Part shown: positions 1-10,546 of the stretch, piece after piece
Numbering within the stretch: position 1 is the stretch's first letter
How the letters are laid out: each line of letters starts with the position of its first letter
The notes under the pieces: model-generated
The model's input: the letters and a program-made list of their open reading frames with translations, nothing else
Database searches by the model: none
Told to the model about the DNA's origin: nothing
Assembly: GCA_024220505.1 (NCBI GenBank)
Contig: JAKZZE010000030.1
Location: 62,001-126,000, forward strand
Origin: Rhizopus arrhizus
Lineage: Eukaryota; Mucoromycota; Mucoromycetes; Mucorales; Rhizopodaceae
DNA length: 64,000 bases
Reading direction: 5' to 3'
Made by a program: the position numbers and the translations under genes

Positions 1-1665
1 TTTCATCCATTTTTGTGGGGTAATCCATTCACCTTATACACTGATCACAAGGCCTTAACTTATCTCCACACCCAGCCTGTAGCTAACGCTATGATGATCA
101 ATTGGCTGGACACTATACTGGATTATAACTTCAAAATCATCCATCGACCTGGTATTCAAAATATTCTACCAGATGCTTTGTCGCGTCTTTTCGAACCTGA
201 AAAAACGCTGGAGGGGGATAATAAAACCATCAAAACAATCGTCACTTCCCAAATTATCAATTCTAACGGATCAATTCTTACATCCAGAATGATGATGCCT
301 GCTGACTTGATGACCCCAGCACCAGAAGACAGACAAAAGCTACTCATGGATACACATTTAGAGGGACACCGTGGAGCTCAAGCAATCGTAACAGCTTTAC
401 ATAGTGATGGTATTCACTGGACAAAGCTCAAGGAAGATGCACTTGAAATAATACGTAGTTGTCCTGATTGCCAAAAATTCAATATCGCAAAGCACGGATA
501 CAATCCCTTGACCTCAATCTATGCTGATGCACCTTGGGATCACATCTGTATCGATACAGCCGGGCCTTTCCCTACTTCAGTACAAGGTAATCAATACATC
601 CTTATGGTAGTGGACGTCTTTACACGATATTGTGTACTCAAAGCCTTGCCCGATAAATCTTCTCTCACTATTGCACTTGCATTAAGGAGTATCTTATCGC
701 TCTTTGGTCGACCAAAAATTATCCAAAGTGATAATGGTACTGAGTATGTCAATGAACTCGTCAGACTGTATGTTGAATCATCCGGTATTGATCATCGTCT
801 CATATCAGCTTATCATCCCCGAGCTAACGGTATAGTCGAACGATGGGTTGGCAAAGCAAAAAATATTTTGCACAAAAGATTACAAGGCAGAACTGAGGAT
901 TGGGACTTGTATGTTGACAGTACCCAAGAAGCCCTCAACAATACGCATACAGCTTTACACGGCACTAGACCTTTCTCATTGATGTTTGCAAGACGTTCCA
1001 ATGAAAACAAGGATTATAATAACGTGCTGGACAAAACTAAATCGCCTGAAACGATGAAACAGTTAGAAACTAGAATTAACGAGTTTAATGACACTGTCTT
1101 ACCTGCTATTCGTGAAAAAATAAAAACTTCACAAGCTGCTTCTCGAGACAAGTTCAACCAAACTCACAGAATTCTATCCGATATCCCCACTGGTAGTCAA
1201 GTCACGCTCAAGAATGTAAACCGTGTTGCAAAAAGTGATCCCCTCTACGTTGGTAATTACACTGTCAAAAGAAAAACTCAAGGTGGTTCATATGTGTTGG
1301 TTGATGCAACTGGAGCACTCTTACCAAGAGATGTACCTCCATCGCAAATAAAGGTTATTTCCCAGGAAGTATCCTTATCCAATACTGATCAATCTGAATC
1401 ATACGATGTTGAGGCAGTTCTACACCATAAAGGATCACCGGGTAATTACTTATATAAAGTTCGATGGAAAGGTTATGGAGAAGAAGATGACACTTGGGAA
1501 CCGGCTAGTCATTTCCATGATTACAGACCGATCCAAAAATATTGGTCACGTCTAAGTGAACAAGAACCAGCGCGCGAGGTTCAACTTGTTCCTAAAAAAG
1601 ATACGACCAAGAAAAGAAAAAACGTGCATCGCAGTGTAACTAACTCTAAAAGAAACAGACGTTAA
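1..1665 (+). CDS. Gypsy-1 pol C-terminal part: RNase H end, integrase, chromodomain
   Basis: The frame is open from the first base, so the true start lies outside the window. The first residues read as the end of RNase H (FTLYTDHKALTYL). An HHCC zinc-binding integrase N-terminus follows at about nt 355-480 (H, H, then C-x2-C in CPDCQ). The DDE core has D in CIDTAGP, D in QSDNGTEY and E in ANGIVE, with exactly 35 residues between the last two (D-D35-E). A chromodomain ends the protein at about nt 1400-1550 and keeps the three aromatic-cage positions (Y in YDVE, W and Y in RWKGY), with TWEP following. Chromodomains of this class bind methylated H3K9 in characterised chromoviruses and direct integration to heterochromatin. 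The tail is Lys/Arg rich. No interruption is visible in this part. Confidence 0.93.
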   Translation, partial: FHPFLWGNPFTLYTDHKALTYLHTQPVANAMMINWLDTILDYNFKIIHRPGIQNILPDALSRLFEPEKTLEGDNKTIKTIVTSQIINSNGSILTSRMMMPADLMTPAPEDRQKLLMDTHLEGHRGAQAIVTALHSDGIHWTKLKEDALEIIRSCPDCQKFNIAKHGYNPLTSIYADAPWDHICIDTAGPFPTSVQGNQYILMVVDVFTRYCVLKALPDKSSLTIALALRSILSLFGRPKIIQSDNGTEYVNELVRLYVESSGIDHRLISAYHPRANGIVERWVGKAKNILHKRLQGRTEDWDLYVDSTQEALNNTHTALHGTRPFSLMFARRSNENKDYNNVLDKTKSPETMKQLETRINEFNDTVLPAIREKIKTSQAASRDKFNQTHRILSDIPTGSQVTLKNVNRVAKSDPLYVGNYTVKRKTQGGSYVLVDATGALLPRDVPPSQIKVISQEVSLSNTDQSESYDVEAVLHHKGSPGNYLYKVRWKGYGEEDDTWEPASHFHDYRPIQKYWSRLSEQEPAREVQLVPKKDTTKKRKNVHRSVTNSKRNRR

Positions 1666-2088
1666 TACATTGACCTTCTTCCACCAACTTTCATTAACTA
1701 TACATATACGTTACCAGCAAATTACGCAATTATAAAATATTTACAAGGATAGTAAAAAATGAATTTTTTTCTCATGCCTTAATATTTTTCAATATGCACA
1801 TTTGTACGCAGTCACATTTACAGACAAACATCACTTTAGCAATAAATTCCTGTTTAGGGTTTATTATCGCCTAAATGCTTTGTTCCATTCTTGAACACTA
1901 TACTTTATATGTTTATATAAAGAGCCACTATACGTTATATGACTTAACCCTACCAAGCACCTATTTCTTACAACAAATAGAGCTCATCTTGACATCTCAA
2001 ACCTCATTTTCGACATTCACTTAAACAAACATATTTTCACTTGTCACATTAATTCCAGAAAAGATAGTTACAACCTGGAAGGGGGCAA
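1666..2088 (+). other. Gypsy-1 region between pol and 3' LTR
   Basis: This gene-free AT-rich stretch lies between the pol stop and the 3' LTR. It ends in a purine-rich run (CTGGAAGGGGGCAA, about 2075-2088) directly before the LTR start TGTCATG, which fits a polypurine tract priming plus-strand DNA synthesis. I see no other signal in it. Confidence 0.7.
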
Positions 2089-2429
2089 TGTCATGTTTTG
2101 ACATGTCAATAAGATACAGTCTTATCATTCTGGACTAAATCTTTACAAATGAGTTTGAATAAGAATAGAACCTGATAATTATCACTGCCCTAAACAGCCA
2201 AGTTTCACTTTCATCTCAACAGTTGATTATTAACATCAGTCTATAAAATTTTTCTTATACATGTCAAATCATATCGGTCGTAACTATTTTTGTCATCTAA
2301 TCTCAGGTCTTGCTCAACTAATATAAATAGCCTTGAAATCTTTCTTTAATAAAAGCATTCGACTTTAGAACTATTGTTCGGTCTCGTTAATTGTTCTTTA
2401 TCTTATTTTTGAATACTTAAAACACTTCA
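2089..2429 (+). repeat. 3' LTR of Gypsy-1 (341 bp)
   Basis: It starts TGTCATGTTTTGACATG and ends ACACTTCA, so it has TG...CA ends. The right boundary was set by comparison with the solo copy at 25732-26072, where a perfect 5-bp duplication (CTTTG) brackets the same end point. A TATAAATAG-like box (about 2322-2330) and an AATAAA-like signal (about 2348) lie in its 3' third. Confidence 0.88.
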
Positions 2430-3221
2430 AGCAGACAAGAGCCAGGGAGAGAACGGGCACGAAGGCAGAAACGAGTTGTAAGTACATCTATGCGGTGGTG
2501 CATAGACGGCAAGGTTGTCATATGCTTGATGACCAATGTAGAGGAGGTGGCATGACCACCTACCATCATACGAAGGCAGCGATCTTGAAGACGTTCTATT
2601 TCTTTGGCTTGAATTGCAGTAAACTTTGAGATAGCGAGACCATATTCGAACTTGGGACGGACAAAAGTAGCATAAATCCGAGCACACAAAAGAAGAGAAA
2701 AGCCTTGACGATTGACACCTATAAAATTGAGGATCGACATGAGCTTTAGAACACCAGGAGAACGAAGAGGAAGCACCGAAGCAGCAGAGAGACCAGTCTT
2801 GACGAAAGGCATACCAAGGTATACGAACTTGTCGACCAAAGGAAGCGGAGTACCATAGAGTTTTAGTTGGGTTGAACCAGATGACGATGAAGAGGAAGTG
2901 GGGTGGTTGAGCACCGCGCACTTCAGACGATTCCAGCGATATCCAAGAGACAGGGAGTGTTCTTCACAGAGCTTGAGCATCTCTTTAACTGACTTTGCCG
3001 AGCCAATGACTGCGACATCATCAGCAAAGAGGAGAGAGTTCACTGGGACCATACCAGCATCAGCAGAACCATAGGAGGGAACCAAATGGGTGGCAGGAGC
3101 AGCGACTTGACGGAGGAGAGCAGGAAGAGTGTTGATGTACACCGAGTACAAGTGAGGACTGAGAACAGAACCTTGCAAGACACCGGTGACAGGAGAGAAA
3201 GGAGCGGACGAGTGATTAGAC
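2430..3221 (-). pseudogene. LINE ORF2 fragment (reverse transcriptase part)
   Basis: This minus-strand piece matches the middle of ORF2 of the LINEs at 30525-64000. It covers the RT region from the QGSVLSPHLYSVYIN motif through FADDVAVIG and YLGMPF to the stretch around LPGSCLL. It is cut at its left by the Gypsy-1 LTR and ends at about 3221, where similarity to the full LINEs stops abruptly. No ORF1, endonuclease or 3' tail is present, so it cannot be mobile. It shows that the same LINE family occurs outside the array. Confidence 0.88.
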
Positions 3222-4274
3222 GGTTAATTGTAACTTTGCTGCCGTCGGACTTTAAAATTTTCAATTTCCTTATTAGGAAATCCACTGCACATAATTGTTA
3301 TTTACAAAGTATGATAGCCCTCAGATATACCTCAGTTAATCGGGATTTATCATATTTAATGCAGCGTTATTGCAGTATGCCAAGTTGAACCTGTTTACGT
3401 TGAATGTTAACTATTTCAGTGCGATAACCAAGTATCACTGTTTGGCAACGCGCCGCTTCATTATCCTTTTAACGATGAAACACAAGCATGATGCCTTTCT
3501 ATTGGACCTTACATGCTTGCATTTCTCTTTAATACCACTTCTTTATTGGCTTGTTACCTTTTCCTAATGCTTCCTTATTCGTCTGTTGCTCTTTAGCAAT
3601 GCTTTCTTATTGGCTTATTATGGCTATATTTAGCTTTGGATGATTTATATTGGGAAATAAAATAGGCTTAAAACACGGTATTATTGGTCAAAAATGTAGT
3701 TTTATTCATTTATTTTTGGGCTTTATTGCCATATTGATTATATATTATTGGTTCATTACAGTATTACAAAAGGGTAGGGGAAGGAGGGAAAGCGAGCAGG
3801 GGATCCATGGAAACGATCAAATAAAAAAATTCAAATGGTAGATGCAAAAAAAAAAAGGAAAATACGCTTACCTTGACCATAGAAGCAGCAAACAAAAGAG
3901 CGTAGTAAATAAAGCCCATAAAGAAAAGCGCGCCAGTAGTAAGAAGGATCCAAACCTATAAGAGGTTATAGACATCATGGAACAACAGAAGCCAAAGCAT
4001 CTAAAGTTGTATAAAATAAAATATTAATAAAAGTAAACCATGATATACTTGATTTATTTACCTTAAAGTTCTTTTACTAACAAAATAGGATGCCAAGACA
4101 TTCATAAAGCTTCAGCCACGAACTAAAGGAATCTAATTTCACTTTTAATAAAGATTACTGAAATATATGAACGTATTTACCTTTTGAGCAGATATACAAA
4201 GAACCAAAGGAACTACAGCAGCCATGGATACATGTATGAATGCCTACTACAGCATGTTAGAACCAAAGTTTTTT

Positions 4275-4357
4275 TTTTTTATTTTCTTTTTCTTTTCTTT
4301 TTTTTTCTTTTTCTTTTCTTTTTTTTTCTTTTTCTTTTCTTTTTTTTCTTTTTTTTT
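4275..4357 (+). repeat. Pyrimidine-tract microsatellite
   Basis: A run of T and C only, with a roughly 20-nt period built from CTTTTTCTTTTC plus T runs, repeated about three times. It lies 215-300 bp upstream of the element C gene start. It may be a simple poly-pyrimidine promoter tract or slippage product. Confidence 0.7.
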
Positions 4358-4570
4358 ACTTACCTTGCGATAACCGGAGTGATGTTGAAAAAGGAAATTG
4401 CTGAACAAAAAGAAAAAAAAAAGGAACAAAATTTCGAAAAGGAAATCTTTTTATATTTTTTTTTTGCTATACTAAGACTGAGTTTCATTGTAAACTCGAT
4501 GATATTTAAGAAAGATTCAATTTTGATGCCAAGCTCACTTATCTTTATTTCAAATTACTCTTATAACAAT

Positions 4571-5841
4571 ATGTCTGATCGTGGTATTCAATTCAACCCT
4601 GCTCCTGCCAATGCTCGTGGCCCTAACTCTGTTGGGCAACCAATCGCTGTTCCTTCTCGTGCTGTTGTTCCTGAGCTTGCTTCAAGCGATGCCATTCCTG
4701 ATAGCTTTGCCTATCCTAGGCCTGGCTTTCCTCCCATGACTCATGTTCAGAAGCGAATGCGTGAAGCCGAAGACATGGAGACTGATGAAGTATCTCTTTC
4801 TTTTTCCATTTATATGGAGCTAAGAAAAGAAAATGATGGTTTGAAAGAGATGCTTCGAAAAGAGCAAGAGGAAAAGCGGGCCTTGCAAGTAGCATACAGC
4901 AAGCTCAAAGAAGCATACGATGAGCTTGAAGCAGAATCAGGCAAAGGCGCAAAGCCGATTGCTACTGCTGTCAAAGTAAGAACATTAAAATTCAATTTTA
5001 AACAAATATACTAATCGCTTTTCTCTGAAATATAGGATGCTGTGAGAAATCACTACAACAACCTACCCCAGACATCTCAATATGTTCTTGAAAAGCCTCT
5101 GAAGTCTGCTGAAAATCAAAGAGTATTTAAATTACTGCAGGATTATGTGAATAGCCATTATTCATTTAAAAATACCAACAACCGCGATTTGCGCAAGTAC
5201 CTCGAGCGCCAATATTATACAAAGAAGGCGGGAATATCCACGGGTGAGGAGGAAGATCCAGTTGAAGAATTCATAAGAAAACGAAAAGCAGCAAAAGTCA
5301 CCCGTAGAAGCGCTGTAAGTGCCACATAAAATATTGTAATCGCATAACTAACTTTGTTTTTTAGAAAACAAGAGCTCGTAAGGCTATATACGAGCAGTAC
5401 AAGGATCAAGGCGTTTACGAAAGTTATCCAAACTGTGAGTATTTGCTTCAACAGCAATACATGTCTGAAGAAGAAGACATGTACAACAATGATACAATCG
5501 ACAAGGTGGAGGAAATTCTTCTGGAGCAAAATCCAGATAGAATAACTTCTTTTACTGAAAAGGAACGCATGTCTGTCTTGTGTAAGGAAACAGTTGATTA
5601 TTTTGAAGTTCGCGTACCAAAGTACAGATCACCTGCAGTAAGTCTGATTAATATCTCTTTAAGCGTAATCAACTAATTATCCAATATTCAGTGTACCGAA
5701 TTTTTTAAGCTGTTGGATGATCAGATAGCAAGTGACAAGGCAAAGAGGCAAAGAACTGGAAATAGCAGCATCCAATTTCTTCCTCGTATACAAAGAAAAT
5801 GCTCGTTGCCTGTTCCTGACTTCATCAAAAAGAAAATATAA
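4571..5841 (+). CDS. CACTA accessory protein, element C (4 exons)
   Basis: The exons are 4571-4975, 5036-5314, 5365-5637 and 5692-5841; all three introns are phase 0 with GTAAG...AG borders. The spliced product is about 368 residues. I chose ATG 4571 because the open frame upstream is a poly-Phe tract from T-rich DNA. The N-terminus is Pro/Ala rich, then comes a charged coiled-coil-like stretch in exon 1. Exon 2 has a pattern shared with the genes of elements A and B (N-x2-V-x2-LL ... LR-x-Y). I do not recognise a named family; position and companionship suggest a TnpA-like terminal-binding partner of the CACTA transposase, which is inference. Just past the stop, another frame reads AWAFGGEIELDE, resembling the WAF motif at the C-terminus of A and B, so a frameshift may have shortened it. 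Confidence 0.7.
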
Positions 5842-7477
5842 CTGAAGAGAGTATCGCTTGGGCTTTTGGTGGTGAAATAGAGTTGGATGAAATCAACTTG
5901 CTGCTTTAAAAAAAAAAAAAAAAAACTTGTGAAATAAATAAAACAAAAAAAAAATGAAAGCGGTGTTTAGATCTTTAAATTTAATTTTTTTTTTTTTTTA
6001 CCTTTGTTTCATTCTAGATTTGGTTACAGATAAAATCAGTTTGCCGTTTGTATTGTGGTCTTTGAATCTTATTTTAGATTTCTGTTTGATGCTTTCCACC
6101 TTCGTCATATTTGGTCCACTTTTATTTAATGAAAAAATTTCTAAAGTACTTTTTTTTTAAAACCCAAATTTAAAACACTCCTTTTTTTTATTCAAGTTTA
6201 AACAATACATTGAATGGAGATTCCTTTTGTAATGTCAATGCTGGGAGTGTAATTTTTTTTTTTTTACAATTTCAACATTGCAACTTTTTTTTTTTTTTTT
6301 TTCAAAAGTACTCAGTAACAATATACTTTTTCTCTTGTTTTTTAACCTTTTCATAGAAATCTCAAGACGTGTAGCATAATAGACATTCATTCCGTTGCCA
6401 CCTTTTTTTTCTTTACTCTCAAAAAATAAAAATGATTATCAAAAATACTCTGTCTTTTTTATGCCGTGATCTTACTATTTAAAACATATCTTTTTCAGCT
6501 TTAAAACAAGTTTAACTTCTTTAGAGCCAAAAGAATCCTTCTTTTTTTTATATATTTTATTCAATCTTTTAAATTTTCTACTATATTCACATTCTTTTTT
6601 TTTGTTCTAATTTATAAACACATACTTTTATACTTATTATTATAGCGATATTATGCACTTATATAAGAGTTTCATCCCTCTTATTCATATGTACCTCTTT
6701 ACTCTTTCTTTTTTTTTTTTTTTTCTTTTGTTCATTAGTAACCAAAATAAATCTCCTTTTGTATTAAACAAAGTTTTTTTTTTTGTAAAATACGACATGA
6801 GAGCCGAAGAATGCTTGAAAAGAAAACGCCACGACTCAATCACTTGGATTTCCGAGTTTGTAGGCCAATAGAACTGTGTTTTCGATCTTTGTTGAAGTTA
6901 AAAAATATTGCACTGAAGTTGAAAAAGCATAGTCTTCCCAATTTGTAATCTTGTATGGCATCATGTAGCACAACAGAAAATTATTTATTTTTTTAAAAAA
7001 TACAATGTCTTTTTATTCAACAAACATATTATATACTTTTGATTATTTTTATAGATTTACAATCTATTTTTTTCAAGCTTTCTTCTGATATAAAAATCAG
7101 CTTTCTAACATTTAAATCCGAGTTCTCACTCATTTAATAGAATTACCACTATCAAAAAAGATCAACTTTATCAACTTGGATAACGGTGATTGGGTGCAGT
7201 GATCACTGCAAATAATTGGAGATATTAAACGTAGTTTTTTAGCATAAATGAGCGCAACAACGCGAAGTTTAACGCAACTCCACGGAATTTTATTGCTCTT
7301 TTAAACGATTTTCGAGGCAGAGCAGTAATCGTTAAATAACTTTTACGCAAGCAAGAGGAGGTCGTTTAGTGTTCTTTTACCAAAGCATTTTTTACGTTTC
7401 AATTAATACTAGTCAACGTTTGAGCAACGAATGATACGTTTTAAAACATTACTTTATATGTCTTTTTGTTCTTTTAT

Positions 7478-7680
7478 CGACCGCTCATATTGCCTTATAT
7501 ACTTCTTCATCGAACACTCATATTGCCTTATATACTTCTTTATTGACCACCCATATTGCCTTATATATTTCTTTATGAACCACTCATATTGCTTTATATA
7601 CTTCTTTATTGACCACTTATATAGCTTATATATTTCTTTATTGACCATTCATATTGCAATAAATATTGCTTTATATATAC
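7478..7680 (+). repeat. Subterminal minisatellite of element A
   Basis: About six imperfect copies of a 33-36-bp unit built around CATATTGCCTTATATACTTC followed by TTTATTGACCA. It lies 270-480 bp inside the left end. Element B has about four copies of the same unit at 21310-21452. Subterminal repeats are the usual binding sites of TnpA-type proteins in plant CACTA elements; that role here is inference. Confidence 0.8.
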
Positions 7681-8047
7681 AAAAAATAGGGATTTTGTTT
7701 ATAAAAAATAGCTTTTTTTTTATTTGAATAAAATAATAATAACAAAATATGATATTTCTTTGCTTGTAGCGTTTTAAAAGTGTACTTGACTTACCTAATG
7801 TCACCAGAATAGCAGCATCTAATCTAAAAATACATCAACTAGTCTCGTGGAACTCAAAAAGTTCTCAAAAGAAAAAAAAAAAAAAAAAAAAAAAAAAAAG
7901 CCAAGCTCAAGGATTCAGAGACACAAGGATTCAAGGATTCAAGGATTCAAGGACTTGGGCACTCAAAGCAAAAGAAAAGACATCAGTACTTAAGAACCAA
8001 AGCGAAAATTAGGAAAGAAACAGAAAGAGGCCAAAGCAGAGCAGCAT

Positions 8048-8430
8048 TCATCTATAACAATTATTAGCTATCGTGTATATGTAGTAAAAGTAATAGTACC
8101 TTTCTTTAGATAGACCATGGGAAGAAAACTAGCTAAGCGTATACTCACAAGTAAAAAAAGCAGCAGACATCTATAATAATTATTAGCTATTGAGTATATA
8201 TAATAAAAGTGATAGTACCTTTCTTTAGATGGGCTAAGAGAAAAACCTTGCTAAGCTTTACCAACAAGTAAAAAAAAAAAAAAAAAAAAAAAGGAAGCAG
8301 TACTCCTCTATAATAATTATTAGTTATCAAGTATATAGTAAAAGTAATAGCACCTTGCTTTAGGTGGACCATGAGAAAAAAAAAGAAAAAGAAAAAAAGA
8401 CAGCAGCCAAGCTTATACTAACAAGTAAAA
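8048..8430 (+). repeat. Three tandem copies of a ~120-130-bp repeat, element A
   Basis: Each copy opens with CTATAATAATTATTAG (slightly varied), continues with AGTAATAGTACCTT and TTTAGATGG/A, and ends near AACAAGTAAAA followed by a poly-A stretch of variable length. The block ends about 500 bp upstream of the accessory gene. The homologous block in element B is 21807-22190. An upstream A-run and short AAGGATTC repeats (about 7912-7952) precede it. Confidence 0.75.
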
Positions 8431-9872
8431 GAAGCAACTATAATCCTGGGAAAAAGACTTTATAAAGACCATTTGAAACATCAAGAAAGCAACTAATACG
8501 ATTTTACTAAAGTTCAAGTACCATCAGAACAATAATAGAGTACATATAATATTAAGAACTTACCTTTTAGAAAGAATGTTTTGTTTAAAAAAAAAGAAAA
8601 AAAAAAAGGAAAAAAAAAAGTACTTTTTTTATAGCCTCATTTTACCAGTGTTACAGTTACCCACTATCGATTAAAAATAAGTCTTCTTTAATACTGTTTA
8701 ACTATTGAAACATTCAGAGAGGCTATTCATAAACAGTTTAAACTTTCTCTTCTTCTTCTTTTTTTTTTTTATTTAAATGTAATATCTTTAACTCCAAAGG
8801 CTTTTTTTTCTTCGCTTTTTTTGTAGAACAAACAAAAGTATCAGGTTGTTTTGTGTTCATCTTTAGTTTATTTTGTACTCTTGTTTTTTTTTTTTCTTCC
8901 TTTTTATATAATTTATCTTGAAAAAATGTCTCGTCGTCTCGCTACCCCAATCAATGTTCCCAGTAATGCCCCTAAAAGGGCAAGAATATCTTCAAGCATT
9001 ACTGGATCATCATCCACCGTTCTCCCGTCCTCTTCTCCTGCCCCCACTGCTGTTGCGTCTTTTGACAGCTTTGAGCCTTCTCGCCTTCAAGGCCCAGTTG
9101 GCTCTTCTGCAAATGGCCCAACCCTTGAGGCCATCTTTGCTCAGATGCAGCAGCAGGAGCAGATTCAACGCCGACAGGAGGAGAATCAACGTCGGCAGGA
9201 GCTGAAGATTGAGCAGCTAACTCAATTGCTGCAACAACAACAACAAGGGCAGCAACAGCAGCAGCAGCAGCCTCCACAGCAGCCTCCACAGCAGCAACCT
9301 TCTGAGGTCAAAGAGAATAGGGCCTTGACCAGTGTAATTTGAATTTAAAAGCTAAATTAGCATGTGCAAAATAATAACTAAATTTTTGTTTTACCCTTTT
9401 TGAAATATAGGCTTTCATATTGAAGTACTACAGAGAGCATCTGGTCCCTCGGGGTATCACCTTTGACCTGAAGGAGGTCTTGCGCTACAAGCAAAACGCA
9501 AAGGTCAGAGATTTGCTTGTAGCAGCTGCCAAGAAGGAGCCATTTTCTGCTGGCATTACTGTTTCTGACATGCGCAGCATGGTCAGAAACAAATTCAACT
9601 ACATGGTGAGAGAAAGTAAGGGGCTGACGGCTACGTCAGAAGAATCAACGCGTCGTAGTCGTGTGCATGCAGTAAGTAATTAATATTGAAAAATTGAAAT
9701 ATATAGTGTTTCAAGTACTTACATTACTTCTTTACATTAGAAGCTCGCCATGAGGCGAAATGCTTACAATGCAGCCCCAGAGGAATTTGAAGCTCGTTTT
9801 CCTTTTGGAAAAAAGCTTCTGATAGCCGATTGGACCTCAGAGGAAGAAGATGGCCCTGAGGATGAACATGGT

Positions 9873-10523
9873 TGTTAAGGATACATAAGATTATAGTCAC
9901 TTTATTTTAGTAAAAGGAATCGGATATGATCCTAAATAGTATGCTGACATAACTTGGAATCATTTATAACATTATTCCCAACACAGATCAATAGAATACT
10001 TTGATTAGATTTTTATATTAAGCTTTATTCATATTAACTTCACATAGTCAAATAAGATGACATGGTTGTAATGTAGTTTATTAATAATATGAGCATGTTG
10101 AATAAGGAATGACGATTACTTACCGGATCATCATTAGTCATGAAAACATTTATCCTGACTGAGATAGTATTGTTAACAATGATATCCAATCACGGAACTA
10201 AAAGTCTTTATATTCATCCGTACCGTCTCCTTAAATAGTTATATCTGAAACCATCCCAATAGCATAATTGACAATACAAGCTAGGAACAGGCTAAACTAA
10301 TAATTAGAAATAGTAATCATCTATTCTGTCAAATTGATTATAAATCTGTCCTAATTCTTTATCCGTATCATGTCTATAAATACTCTCACTTTTTACATGT
10401 AGAATTTATTTTTTTATCTAATCATAGTTATCTTAACTTAATAAAGAGATACCAAGTTCTAACAGTATTTCTTTATCTTTGATTGCTATATTATATTTAC
10501 CTAAAACTCCCCTATTCTAAACA
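9873..10523 (+). repeat. 5' LTR of Gypsy-2 (651 bp)
   Basis: It begins TGTTAAGGATAC and ends CCTATTCTAAACA. The sequence matches 15657-16307 base for base as far as I can read. A CTATAAATAC promoter-like box lies in its 3' third, and AATAAA at about 10441. Confidence 0.95.
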
Positions 10524-10546
10524 TTTTTTACTGTTAATTACTTGCA

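Larger units (their letters stand above)
1..2429 (+). mobile_element. Gypsy-1: Ty3/gypsy chromovirus, 3' part only
   Basis: This is the right-hand portion of an LTR retrotransposon that begins before the window. It comprises the pol 3' end (RNase H tail, integrase, chromodomain), a roughly 420-bp gene-free stretch, a purine-rich tract at about 2078-2088, and a 341-bp 3' LTR. The right flank is LINE ORF2 sequence, so the element inserted into a LINE; the expected target duplication AGCAG lies at 2430-2434 and its left partner is outside the window. The same LTR family occurs as a solo LTR at 25732-26072. Confidence 0.9.
3283..7201 (+). mobile_element. CACTA element C (short, no transposase gene)
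   Basis: The left end reads CACTGCACATAATTG and the right end is the complement of CACTGCACCCAATCA, giving short terminal inverted repeats of the CACTG type. A 3-bp target duplication ATC lies at 3280-3282. Its partner is split by the later insertion of element A: 7202-7203 plus 20973. The element is 3.9 kb and contains one four-exon gene (4571-5841) but no TNP2-like gene, unlike elements A and B. Stretches 3283-4570 and 5842-7201 are AT-rich with long T runs and hold nothing else I can support. It is probably non-autonomous. Confidence 0.82.

Noticed and set aside
2417..3178. A separate small RT gene
   Set aside because: It is a truncated internal piece of the LINE ORF2, with Gypsy-1 sequence providing its last residues.
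4184..4570. Upstream extension of the element C gene to ATG 4184
   Set aside because: The extension encodes a poly-Phe tract from the pyrimidine repeat, whereas ATG 4571 gives a start comparable to the MSRR starts of A and B.
6653..6871. 72-residue frame in the right part of element C
   Set aside because: Poly-Phe from T runs, no homologue in elements A or B, no motif.
7431..7727. 98-residue hydrophobic frame
   Set aside because: It is a translation of the TATATACTTC minisatellite; the matching antisense frame exists too.
7478..8430. A CRISPR-like array of regular repeats
   Set aside because: The repeats are contiguous minisatellites without unique spacers, in a eukaryotic transposon.
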